15,222 bases of DNA from Lachnospiraceae bacterium (GTDB taxonomy: Bacteria; Bacillota; Clostridia; Lachnospirales; Lachnospiraceae): NCBI GenBank assembly GCA_003484785.1, contig DNAD01000081.1, positions 1-15,222 on the forward strand. The letters are read 5' to 3'. A program made the position numbers and the translations under genes. The notes under the pieces are model-generated. The model was not told the DNA's origin. It saw only the letters and a list, made by a program, of their open reading frames with translations, and ran no database searches. Shown one piece after another: positions 1 through 6,723 of the stretch (positions are counted from its first letter, which is position 1; each line of letters opens with the position of its first letter).

Positions 1-295
1 TGAGCACCTTGCGAATATCAAACAGGAATAAGAACATAAGCGCAATGATCAGGTAGCAGACTATAGGCACTCCAAAGAAACAGAGCCTTATCGCTGAGAT
101 AACACTCTCCGGCTGCATTATGCCCTGGCTGTCAAGCCTGGCATCAAAACCGGAGGCAGACATGATTGCTCCGTATACCGCAGTTGATGCTCCCATAGTA
201 AATTTCTGAACAGCATTCATACCTGCAAAACCAACTCCGACTATCAGCTTCCCGGACTGTCTGGAGGAAACCTCCATTCTCCATTCCCCGGTCTT
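1..295 (-). pseudogene. C-terminal fragment of a GPH-family (MelB-like) sugar:cation symporter, 5' part missing, runs off the left edge
   Basis: The minus-strand frame is open from a TAA at 298-296 to the window edge. After a short lead-in (EWRMEVSSRQSGK) the translation becomes strongly hydrophobic, with LIVGVGFAGMNAVQKF, a GAIMSASGFDA loop and SAIRLCFFGVPIVCYLII. This pattern resembles the last third of GPH transporters: a short Arg/Gly-rich loop, a helix with a Lys-Phe near its end, a SxFGFDA loop, and an Ile-Arg then Pro-containing final helix. GPH proteins are about 450 residues and import glycosides, pentosides or hexuronides with Na+ or H+. Here nothing upstream supplies the other helices. 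The only ATG in frame (277-275) has no good ribosome binding site. I read it as a 5'-truncated gene. The true C-terminus lies outside the window. Family assignment is by eye. Confidence 0.55.
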
Positions 296-297
296 TT

Positions 298-517
298 ATA
301 ATAGCATGAACCACGAAAACCCCTGTAACAGGTATCGTGTCTTCTGTTTCTTTTCCCTGGTCTTCTCCGAAGAAAGGAGTTCGTCAGCTTTCTGGCGAGC
401 ATGGCGCCTATCATCTCAGGTTCTATCATGCCGCTCTTAATCATATTCCTGATCATTTTTACGGGTCTTTATTGATCCTGGTTACCAGTTTTTTGGATAA
501 TCATCAAATCTGCTCAT
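298..517 (-). pseudogene. Decayed coding stretch upstream of the transporter fragment
   Basis: At 517-515 there is an ATG preceded by GAAAGG at about 8 nt, a good start context, but the frame (MSRFDDYPKNW) stops after 11 codons at 482. Further along the same strand, protein-like stretches appear in different frames: MIEPEMIGAMLARK (ATG near 456), KADELLSSEKTREKKQK, and DTIPVTGVFVVHAIIKDRG. None forms a complete gene, and none leads into the transporter frame, which begins after the TAA at 298. This looks like the remains of one or two genes broken by frameshifts, nonsense changes or deletion. I do not recognise the parent protein. Apart from this the stretch holds nothing I can support. Confidence 0.3.
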
Positions 518-588
518 AACATGTACCTTTCCTGTCTGAATCATAATAACTGCAGCTGCTTTACTTTACATGATTTTGCTCCTGATCT

Positions 589-625
589 GTTACTATTCAC
601 AGCCTTTTGGGCTGTGAATAGTAAC
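589..625 (-). terminator. 16-bp perfect hairpin just after the membrane-protein gene
   Basis: GTTACTATTCACAGCC (589-604) and GGCTGTGAATAGTAAC (610-625) are exact reverse complements around a 5-nt loop (TTTTG). The hairpin begins 11 nt after the stop codon of the minus-strand gene ending at 636, where a transcript end would be expected. There is no U-run on either strand after the stem, so it is not a classical intrinsic terminator. It may be a 3'-end stabilising hairpin or a copy of a dispersed palindromic repeat. Confidence 0.45.
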
Positions 626-635
626 AAGAAGCCAT

Positions 636-2489
636 CTATTTTTGCGGACGGGTATATAAAGTTCCGCATATCACGGGAATCACCTCGTAATCATTCTCTT
701 CCATATATTCGGGCAGGAAACCCTCTGTATCCTCGATAAGGTTGGGAGTGGGATCGGCCTCCACGTCACCGCAGGAATCATAGCAGCCATACTCCTTATT
801 TAAGATGAGCACCGTCGAAGGTATCCGGTCGGGATTAAGGGAATAATATTCCTCAAGTCTTTCGCTTCCGGGCTCGATCCGCCAGGTGGTGGGCGCCCCT
901 ACCCTCATATCGGTACACAGATACCCCCAGGGAAGAAGCTTTGAGATAAACAGCATATTGTCCTGAGGCGATTCGGGATCTACCCTGCAGTATTCTGCCA
1001 GGACTCCGCTTACCTCTTCGTACTGCTTAAGATGCCCGGGGGTGGTATACAGCCACTTTGCGGGGCCGTCCGGGATCCTTTCGGTAAGAGCCGTAAGAGG
1101 AGCATCCCTGTAAACGTTGACGATCCTTAGAGAAGCGGTTTCAAGCATCACGGCACAGATCGCCAGGGTACATAAAAAGGTAACGAAACGGTTCAGACCA
1201 TAGGTTGTCTTTCCGGTCTTTGCAGAGACAAGCCCCGGAAGCTGTCTTCCGAAATCCCATATAAAGAACATTCCCCCAAACCCCGCTATAAAATGCCCCA
1301 TGGACAGCACATAAAGATAACCGTTTGAGGAATAGCTGTAACAAAGCGAGAAGAGCAGGCCGTTTACAAAGAAGGTAAAGAAGGCCGTCCAGTCTTTATG
1401 CTCCGAAGCAAAGAAAAGAGGAAGGCAGAAGAGGCACAGCGCGGTCTGAACGTAACCGGTGTGGCCGAAGCCTTTGATAAAATATGCGATAAACAGGAGC
1501 AGATCCAGGAAAAACACCAGATAAACAAGGGGCTTTTTTTGTAAAGGACCCGGTCCTTTTTTTGTGAAAACATCCCCAAGGAAGGTGACTGCGGTAAGGG
1601 CATATCCCAGATAAGCATATATCCCGTAGACCTCGTTTATGCTGATAAAGAATTTCCTTAAAGGATAGATAAGGGAGGTGGCGTGTTCCTCATCCGAAAG
1701 CACGTAGCGGATATTGCTTATAAAATCCCCTATATAAACATTGGTGAACAGAAATGCCAGAAAGACCGCCGCGGGGATCAGTATGCCGATAAATGTATAT
1801 TTAAGGAGATCGGAAAGCTCGGCCCTTCTAAGGGTGGCAACAAAGGCGTTGACCGGCATCTTTTTCTCAATTATCACAAGGACGAGGAGCGGGATGACCG
1901 TGAGCAGGTAGCCCACTGCCATTGTGGGCAGGGCAAGCACTGAGACCGCATATAGAATACCGGCTGTTATCAAATGCTTCTTATTCCCCATGGGAAGCTT
2001 TTCCCAGTGATAGATAAAGAGCATAGCCGTAAGGAAGCATTGAACGGAGACCGTATAATAAGAAAGAGTCGCTATGTTAAGGTGGGCATAAAACAGCACG
2101 CAGACCGCCGCCATGAAGGAAAGGGATCCGGGCTTGTGCTGCTTAAGGATATTATAGAATACCAGAGCATTTATAAGAGTAAGCACCACATACCATATCC
2201 TGAAATACAGGAGGATACCTGTCGTAGAGCCGGTGATCCATATATAGGGCGCCATAAAGGGCAGCAGGATGACCCCGGAGAGCTGTGTGGGAAACCAGTC
2301 ATGCAGAAAAAGGCTGTCACCGCAAAAGAACCGGTAGGCAGTGGAAAAGTAAAAGGGCTCATCAGAGGCACAGAAGCCTAAAAAGGCTCTTACAAGCAGG
2401 AGAATGGCGCAGAGTATAAGGATAACATAGGGAATACAGCCCTGAAGCCTCCTCCTTCTGTACCTTTTTCCGTTAGCTTTATTATTCAT
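636..2489 (-). CDS. Polytopic membrane protein, GT-C glycosyltransferase-like
   Basis: About 617 residues. A basic N-terminus (GKRYRRRR) precedes a first membrane segment, and then comes a loop with ASDEPFY, an acidic pair (about D43-E44) where GT-C transferases (PMT/ArnT type) carry their catalytic acid. Roughly ten more hydrophobic segments follow to about residue 460. The last 140-150 residues are hydrophilic and probably outside the membrane. GT-C enzymes move sugars from polyprenyl-phosphate donors on the outer face of the membrane; that role is inference here. Start choice: GGAGG lies 6 nt before the third of three ATGs, giving MNNKANGKRY at 2489, rather than the ATG at 2516. This start overlaps the upstream hydrolase stop by 8 nt (ATGAATAA), which suggests translational coupling and a shared transcript. 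It could also be a general polysaccharide or teichoic-acid assembly membrane protein without transferase activity. Confidence 0.65.
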   Translation of the reverse strand: MNNKANGKRYRRRRLQGCIPYVILILCAILLLVRAFLGFCASDEPFYFSTAYRFFCGDSLFLHDWFPTQLSGVILLPFMAPYIWITGSTTGILLYFRIWYVVLTLINALVFYNILKQHKPGSLSFMAAVCVLFYAHLNIATLSYYTVSVQCFLTAMLFIYHWEKLPMGNKKHLITAGILYAVSVLALPTMAVGYLLTVIPLLVLVIIEKKMPVNAFVATLRRAELSDLLKYTFIGILIPAAVFLAFLFTNVYIGDFISNIRYVLSDEEHATSLIYPLRKFFISINEVYGIYAYLGYALTAVTFLGDVFTKKGPGPLQKKPLVYLVFFLDLLLFIAYFIKGFGHTGYVQTALCLFCLPLFFASEHKDWTAFFTFFVNGLLFSLCYSYSSNGYLYVLSMGHFIAGFGGMFFIWDFGRQLPGLVSAKTGKTTYGLNRFVTFLCTLAICAVMLETASLRIVNVYRDAPLTALTERIPDGPAKWLYTTPGHLKQYEEVSGVLAEYCRVDPESPQDNMLFISKLLPWGYLCTDMRVGAPTTWRIEPGSERLEEYYSLNPDRIPSTVLILNKEYGCYDSCGDVEADPTPNLIEDTEGFLPEYMEENDYEVIPVICGTLYTRPQK

Positions 2490-3879
2490 CATCATCCTCC
2501 GAGTCGTCGTCCTCATCCTCGTCTGAGTATGCCACGGCTCCCTCAGCTTCGGGATTTTCGACTTCCTTCCCGGCTCCTTCCTCTTCAGGCTCCTTTTCCT
2601 TCACTACCCATCTGTAGAAGAAGGCATGGTTGCCTATCATGGTATATTCGCTGATCCCGTAATAATCAGCATAGTACTTTGTCATAAAGAACAGATAGTC
2701 ACCGACACGGGCGCCGTCAAGCACCTCCTGCGCCGCTTTGATACAGGTGGAATTGGGCCCCTTTGATATAATGAGTTCAACCTTTCCTGAACGATAGGAG
2801 GCAAACTGCATATTCTGGGTTATGACCTCGATGACCGAATTGGGGAAGGCCGAGCTTTTAACACGGTTCATAATGACCGAGCCTACCGCGAGCTTTCCCG
2901 TATAGGATTCTCCGTCGGCCTCAGCCTGTATGGTGGCCGCAAGCCATTCAAGCTCGGACGCGCTGGCAGCATAGGATCCCGAGGTATCCTCTCTCTGCAT
3001 TGCGAGACGGTCGGCGATCTGTTTTGCAAGCTCTGCCTGAGCCGCAGCGGTCTGAGCCTCCAGAGCCTTCATCTGATTATCAAGCTCGGCAAGCTGTTCA
3101 TCGTAATCCTCAAGCTTTTCGGTTTCGGAAGAGAGGCTCATATTGGTAGAGGCCAGCATCTGCTTTACCTCATTGGAGAGATCCTCAAGATCGGCATATT
3201 TTCCGTCAAGCACCTCCTGGTAGCTCTGAAGCTCTGCCTCCTTGGCCTTCACGTCTGAAAGCTTTCTCTGAAGCTCCTTTTCAAGCTCCCTGCATTCGGC
3301 CATTTTCTGCTGATCATAGTCAATGATAGCCGCCAGATATTCGGTCCTTGTAAGCATCTCCTTAAAAGAGACCGATTCCAGGATCAGCTGGAGCATTCCC
3401 CTGGTGCCGCCCTTTTCATAGATGGTCCTTAGGCGGTTCTTGAGCAGTTCGTATCTGTCGTTTCTCTGCTGCCTTATGTCTTCGAGCTCCGTGTTTAACC
3501 GGATTATCTGAGAGGAAGTCTCCGACATCGCGCTCTCCGTGCCCGCTATCTCGTCGGTAAGGACGTCAAGCTGCTCGGAATAGCCGTTTATCTTACTCTG
3601 CAGGGAGTAGCTCTGACCCCTTAAGTCGCTTACATTGTCGGCAATAGCCTCACGCTGTCCCTGAAGCATGGCGATAGCTTCCTTTGTTTCCTCGGTCTGC
3701 TTTTCGAGATTTGAGATGGCCTCTTTGGTCTTTTCCTCTTCCTGCTTCATATTCGCGATCTGTTTATCGAATTCGTCCGCGCTGCAGACAAAATACGGGA
3801 TCGCGGTAAGCAGCGAAAGAGCCAGAGCCCCGCAGAGGAGCCTGGCTTTTACCTTATTATTATGTTTGAATAAATTCAT
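2482..3879 (-). CDS. Secreted coiled-coil peptidoglycan hydrolase with SleB/CwlJ (Hydrolase_2) domain and acidic tail
   Basis: 465 residues. A signal peptide (basic start, then hydrophobic ALALSLLTAIPYFVCSA, cleavage near residue 34) is followed by a long charged coiled coil, about 36-300, of the type in PcsB-like amidase regulators and hydrolases. The C-terminal domain, about 311-434, matches the SleB/CwlJ family: EWLAATIQAEADGESYTG, then GSVIMNRVKSSAFPNSV and a closing GNHAFFYRW. E320, in IQAE, aligns by eye with the catalytic Glu of SleB, a spore-cortex lytic transglycosylase. The usual FY/W ending is present. The last 40 residues are Glu/Asp-rich (DEDEDDDSEDDDE), an unusual tail. A coiled coil fused to this domain suggests vegetative wall remodelling, perhaps regulated by a partner, rather than germination alone. 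Start: AAGGGG lies 9 nt before the ATG. A promoter at 4016-3988 precedes it, and the gene overlaps the next gene by 8 nt. Confidence 0.85.
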   Translation of the reverse strand: MNLFKHNNKVKARLLCGALALSLLTAIPYFVCSADEFDKQIANMKQEEEKTKEAISNLEKQTEETKEAIAMLQGQREAIADNVSDLRGQSYSLQSKINGYSEQLDVLTDEIAGTESAMSETSSQIIRLNTELEDIRQQRNDRYELLKNRLRTIYEKGGTRGMLQLILESVSFKEMLTRTEYLAAIIDYDQQKMAECRELEKELQRKLSDVKAKEAELQSYQEVLDGKYADLEDLSNEVKQMLASTNMSLSSETEKLEDYDEQLAELDNQMKALEAQTAAAQAELAKQIADRLAMQREDTSGSYAASASELEWLAATIQAEADGESYTGKLAVGSVIMNRVKSSAFPNSVIEVITQNMQFASYRSGKVELIISKGPNSTCIKAAQEVLDGARVGDYLFFMTKYYADYYGISEYTMIGNHAFFYRWVVKEKEPEEEGAGKEVENPEAEGAVAYSDEDEDDDSEDDDE

Positions 3880-3914
3880 TGCAGAAAACCCCTTATTAAT
3901 GACCGGCTTATTCT

Positions 3915-3963
3915 ATGGTCTGAGAGGCAAAATGGCAGGAAATGCTTTTGACTCTCAGATCAT
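3915..3963 (-). promoter_or_regulatory. Long hairpin in the leader of the hydrolase transcript
   Basis: Arms ATGGTCTGAGAG (3915-3926) and CTCTCAGATCAT (3952-3963) pair at 11 of 12 positions. Inside them CAAAA (928-932 of this kilobase) pairs with TTTTG (946-950), and GCA pairs with TGC around a 5-nt loop. The whole 49-nt element can therefore fold into one interrupted hairpin. It lies between the predicted start site (about 3981) and the ATG at 3879, inside the 5' untranslated leader. No U-run follows. It may be an RNA stability or control element, or a dispersed repeat. Confidence 0.45.
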
Positions 3964-3987
3964 TCCATATGGCTATCAGTCTTTCCT

Positions 3988-4016
3988 AGTATGTTTATTT
4001 TGTGCCGATTTGTCAA
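3988..4016 (-). promoter_or_regulatory. Sigma-A-like promoter for the hydrolase/membrane-protein unit
   Basis: On the minus strand TTGACA (4016-4011) is followed after 17 bp by CATACT (3993-3988), a perfect -35 with a 4/6 -10. Transcription would start near 3981, giving a leader of about 100 nt before the ATG at 3879. Confidence 0.6.
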
Positions 4017-4135
4017 TATTGAATTGATAACAAAAGCCGTTAGATAAAAAAGGTAATAATGATTTCTGAAAACGAATAGTGCACAAAACAACATAGGATG
4101 CCTTGTAAGATATTTACAGAAATATCAATCGGTTC

Positions 4136-4163
4136 TTGTAAGCATTAAGCTGCTTGTTATAAT
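4136..4163 (+). promoter_or_regulatory. Possible distal promoter for the LacI-family regulator
   Basis: TTGTAA (4136-4141), 16-bp spacer, TATAAT (4158-4163). The -10 is perfect and the -35 is 4/6. It lies about 100 nt upstream of the regulator start, so it would give a longer leader than the proximal promoter. Confidence 0.45.
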
Positions 4164-4190
4164 AGGAAAGGATATAACAGAAATATATTA

Positions 4191-4219
4191 TTGTACCTGA
4201 AAAGAAAATGGGATATACT
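4191..4219 (+). promoter_or_regulatory. Proximal promoter for the LacI-family regulator
   Basis: TTGTAC (4191-4196), 17-bp spacer, TATACT (4214-4219). Predicted start near 4226, about 45 nt before the ATG. The start site falls inside the first arm of the inverted repeat at 4223-4259, consistent with repression by a protein bound there. Confidence 0.55.
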
Positions 4220-4221
4220 CT

Positions 4222-4260
4222 ATGTAAAAATTTCAGTTAAATATATAAAAATTTTTACAA
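4222..4260 (+). promoter_or_regulatory. Inverted repeat over the regulator start site, probable autoregulatory operator region
   Basis: TGTAAAAATTT (4223-4233) and AAATTTTTACA (4249-4259) are perfect 11-bp inverted arms with a 15-bp spacer. The outer half-site TGTAAAA is the same as in the 19-bp palindrome at 5470-5488 before the transport operon. The right part, ATATAAAAATTTTTACAA (4243-4260), is itself an imperfect palindrome of similar size. The simplest reading is binding of the regulator to its own promoter. AT-richness lowers certainty. Confidence 0.45.
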
Positions 4261-4270
4261 GAAGAAGATC

Positions 4271-5272
4271 ATGAAGGTTAATATAAAACAGATAAGCGAA
4301 CAGACGGGATTTTCTCCTGCAACGATCTCAAACGCCCTGAATCATAAAAGAGGAGTAAACAAAGAAACCGCGGAGACCATTTTCAAGGTCGCAAAGGAAT
4401 TGGGCTATATAACGGACATAGGAATAACCAAGGTAAAGTTTATCCTTTACAGAAGAAACGGGCAGATCCTTGATGATACTCCGTTCTTCACGCAGATGAT
4501 CAACGGAGCGGAGCGGGCCTGCATGGATGCCGGCTATGAAATGATGATGGTACATGTTGACCGTTTTTCCCCTGATTATGAGGAACAGGTGGAGGCCCTT
4601 ATAAATGACAGCTCCTCTGCCCTGGTTCTTCTGGGAACGGAAGTGATAGGAGAGGATCTAAAGCCTTTTCATGACAGTAAATGCCCGATAATTACCCTGG
4701 ATTACTGCACGGGGGATATGAAATTCAGCGGAGTAGCGATAAATAATGAGGATTCCTTCTTTCTTGCCACGAAATATCTGATCGACCAGGGACACACGGA
4801 TATCGGATATCTAAGCGGGAAATTCAGGATAAGAGCCTTCAGATTAAGAAATCGCGGTTACCAGAAGGCTATGAATACCGCAGCGCTTACGATAAAGCCG
4901 GAATTCCGTGTTCCGCTCTCCACCTCCATGGAAAGCGCTTATCAGGATATGATGGCATACCTTAAAACAAGTCCGAAGCTACCGACCGCATATATCGCCG
5001 ATAATGACATGATCGCACTGGGAGCCATGAGGGCTCTTCAGGAGCACAGGATAAGGATACCGGAGGATGTTTCCATCATAGGCTTTGATGATCTTCCCTA
5101 CAGCGAGATCTGCTCACCGAGGCTTACCTCTATCAGAGTGCCGAAACAGGAGATGGGAAAGCTGGCAATAGAAAAACTCATAAGCATATTAAATAACGGT
5201 GACGCCATCAAAACAAAAATTGAAGTCAGCACGGATTTTATAATAAGAGATTCAGTACGAAAACTGAAATAG
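4271..5272 (+). CDS. LacI-family transcriptional regulator of the sugar operon
   Basis: 333 residues, normal for the family. Residues 4-47 form the LacI helix-turn-helix and hinge helix: IKQISEQTGFSPATISNALN, then KETAETIFKVAKELGYI. Residues about 60-330 are a periplasmic-binding-protein-like effector domain, with LSG(K)..R..R..GY, AYIADNDMIALGAMRAL, VSIIGFDDLPYSEICSPRLTSIRVP and QEMGKLAIEKL, all standard. Such proteins usually repress sugar genes and release DNA when a sugar or sugar phosphate binds. It sits directly upstream of the transport operon in the same direction, but is separated from it by an intrinsic terminator and a fresh promoter. The palindrome at 5470-5488 and the repeat at 4223-4259 are its likely targets. 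The ribosome binding site before the ATG is weak (purine-rich AAGAAGAAG), in keeping with low expression. Confidence 0.92.
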   Translation: MKVNIKQISEQTGFSPATISNALNHKRGVNKETAETIFKVAKELGYITDIGITKVKFILYRRNGQILDDTPFFTQMINGAERACMDAGYEMMMVHVDRFSPDYEEQVEALINDSSSALVLLGTEVIGEDLKPFHDSKCPIITLDYCTGDMKFSGVAINNEDSFFLATKYLIDQGHTDIGYLSGKFRIRAFRLRNRGYQKAMNTAALTIKPEFRVPLSTSMESAYQDMMAYLKTSPKLPTAYIADNDMIALGAMRALQEHRIRIPEDVSIIGFDDLPYSEICSPRLTSIRVPKQEMGKLAIEKLISILNNGDAIKTKIEVSTDFIIRDSVRKLK

Positions 5273-5318
5273 AGTAAATCATTTATAAATATTTATATAA
5301 AAATTCATATAAAAATTC

Positions 5319-5359
5319 AAAAGCCCATTTTATCAAATAGTTATAAAATGGGCTTTTTT
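5319..5359 (+). terminator. Intrinsic terminator after the LacI-family gene
   Basis: AAAAGCCCATTTTAT (5319-5333) pairs perfectly with ATAAAATGGGCTTTT (5343-5357) around a 9-nt loop, and the T-run reaches 5359. The stem has a GC core followed by T's, a standard Rho-independent terminator. The A-run on the left side also makes it potentially bidirectional. Confidence 0.92.
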
Positions 5360-5435
5360 AGTTGAGTTCTCCATAATAATAACCAAATCAAAGCATTGGA
5401 CTTTGTCTAAAATTCACAAAAATTCTCATAAAATC

Positions 5436-5463
5436 TTGTCATTAGAAAGGCAATTGATATAAT
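5436..5463 (+). promoter_or_regulatory. Promoter of the sugar transport/catabolic operon
   Basis: TTGTCA (5436-5441), 16-bp spacer, TATAAT (5458-5463). The predicted start is near 5470, the first base of the 19-bp palindrome, so a repressor bound there would block transcription. The leader to the ATG at 5518 is about 48 nt and has an AAAGGAGG ribosome binding site. Confidence 0.7.
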
Positions 5464-5469
5464 AAACGC

Positions 5470-5488
5470 ATGTAAAACTGTTTTACAT
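5470..5488 (+). promoter_or_regulatory. 19-bp perfect palindromic operator, probable LacI-family binding site
   Basis: ATGTAAAAC-T-GTTTTACAT reads identically on both strands around a single central base. It lies directly after the -10 box and over the predicted start site. Size and position fit a LacI-family operator, although the usual central CG step is absent and the centre is odd-spaced. The adjacent regulator gene is the obvious candidate to bind it. Confidence 0.7.
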
Positions 5489-5517
5489 CAAGTCACAGGC
5501 TTTAAAGGAGGAAAAAA

Positions 5518-6603
5518 ATGAAAAGAAAGTTAGTAGCATTATTAACGGCAATGGCGATGGGAACATCAATCCTTGCAGGCTGCGCGGCTGCACCGGCACC
5601 GGCTGAAACTCCTGCCGCAACAGAGGAGGCTGCTCCTGCAGAAGAGGCTGCAGAGGAAGAAGCTGCTCCTGCAGAAGAGGCTGCAGAGGAAGAAGCTGCT
5701 CCCGCAGAAGAGGCCGCAGCGGATGTATTACCCGGCGGCGGCTCCAATATAATGTATGTTATCACTCCTTCAGTTTCTAATCCCGCTTTCAAGGCTGAGG
5801 TTGACAATGCGGTTGCAAAGGCTGAGGAATTAGGATATGAAACAAAGGCTGTTTCACATGACGATGATCCTACAAAGCAGACAGAGCTTTTTGATGCTGC
5901 CATAGCTGATAAGGCCGCTGCCATTATCTGTGATAACGCAGGCGCTGACGCTACGATAGAAGCTGTTAAGAAAGCTAAAGACGCAGGTATTCCTACCTTC
6001 CTTATCGACCGTGAGATCACTGAGGACGGAGTTGCCATCGCTCAGATCATCGCCGACAACAACCAGGGTGCGGCAGCTATCGCCGAGGTATGGGTTGAGG
6101 CAATGGGGGAGAAGGGAAAGTATGTTGAGCTTCTCGGAAAGGATTCCGATACAAATGCTCATGTAAGAACCGAAGCCTTCCATTCAGTTATTGACCAGTA
6201 TCCTGATTTCGAAATGTTAGAGCAGCAGACAGCTAACTGGGAGCAGACCGAAGCTTATGAAAAGATGGATGCCCTTATCCAGGCACATCCCGACATTGAA
6301 GGCGTTATCTGCGGAAATGATACCATGCTTGCAGGAGCCTGCGCAGCTCTTAAGGATCATGGAATGAACGTTCCCGCTATCGGTGTTGATGGTTCTGATG
6401 ACGCTGTTGCGCTTATCAAGGCAGGTGAAGCGACCGGTACAGCTTTACAGCAGTTTGCCGTTATCGCCCAGACAGCTGTAGAAGAAGCTGACAAGTACTT
6501 AAAGGAAGGAACCACAGGACAGGATGAAAGACAGCTTATTCCCTGTATCGCTATAACAGCTGACAATGCTGATAATCTTGTGGGCTTTGTTTATACTGAA
6601 TAA
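5518..6603 (+). CDS. Sugar ABC transporter substrate-binding lipoprotein (RbsB-like, Peripla_BP_4 type)
   Basis: 361 residues. A lipoprotein signal ends in the lipobox LAGC with Cys22, so the mature protein is membrane-anchored outside the cell. Residues 23-69 are a low-complexity Ala/Glu/Pro linker, with an AAPAEEAAEEE unit repeated. The binding domain, about 77-361, shows RbsB-family marks: SNPAF near the start, LIDREI, AHVRTEAFHS, GNDTMLAGA, GVDGSDDAV and a QQF near the end. These carry the residues that usually contact pyranose or furanose sugars (Asn, Arg, Asp, Gln). It captures the sugar for the ATPase and permease encoded downstream. A strong AAAGGAGG stands 7 nt before the ATG. A hairpin after the gene may favour excess production relative to the transporter. 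The substrate cannot be read from sequence; the downstream enzymes point to a pentose, with D-apiose the leading guess. Confidence 0.93.
   Translation: MKRKLVALLTAMAMGTSILAGCAAAPAPAETPAATEEAAPAEEAAEEEAAPAEEAAEEEAAPAEEAAADVLPGGGSNIMYVITPSVSNPAFKAEVDNAVAKAEELGYETKAVSHDDDPTKQTELFDAAIADKAAAIICDNAGADATIEAVKKAKDAGIPTFLIDREITEDGVAIAQIIADNNQGAAAIAEVWVEAMGEKGKYVELLGKDSDTNAHVRTEAFHSVIDQYPDFEMLEQQTANWEQTEAYEKMDALIQAHPDIEGVICGNDTMLAGACAALKDHGMNVPAIGVDGSDDAVALIKAGEATGTALQQFAVIAQTAVEEADKYLKEGTTGQDERQLIPCIAITADNADNLVGFVYTE
5629..5719 (+). repeat. 33-bp tandem repeat encoding the lipoprotein linker
   Basis: Two near-identical 33-bp copies start with GCTGCTCCTGCAGAAGAGG (5629-5661 and 5662-5694), and a third, partial and slightly diverged copy begins at 5695. 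Each encodes 11 residues (AAPAEEAAEEE). The unit length is a multiple of three, so copy-number change would lengthen or shorten the linker without breaking the frame. Confidence 0.85.
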
Positions 6604-6673
6604 ATCACATTGATGGATCGTGGCTGTCCCGTAGAACGGATGGATTGCAGGCGATCGATAAGTGATGAGCAAT

Positions 6674-6701
6674 ATGGGCAGAAGTTAAGGCTTCTGCCCA
6701 T
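6674..6701 (+). promoter_or_regulatory. Intercistronic hairpin after the binding-protein gene
   Basis: ATGGGCAGAAG (6674-6684) pairs perfectly with CTTCTGCCCAT (6691-6701) around TTAAGG. No T-run follows, so it is unlikely to stop all transcription. Hairpins at this place in ABC operons often protect the upstream binding-protein mRNA from 3' decay or cause partial termination; either would raise binding protein over membrane components. Confidence 0.6.
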
Positions 6702-6723
6702 TAATGAATAAGGAGACTCGAGG

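Noticed and set aside
3668..4027. Plus-strand open frame opposite the hydrolase start
   Set aside because: It is antisense to a clear signal peptide and coiled coil, has no ribosome binding site and no recognisable domain.
5502..6038. Long minus-strand open frame over the binding-protein gene, Ala/Ser-rich
   Set aside because: It is a mirror of the Ala/Glu repeat and biased codons of the real gene.
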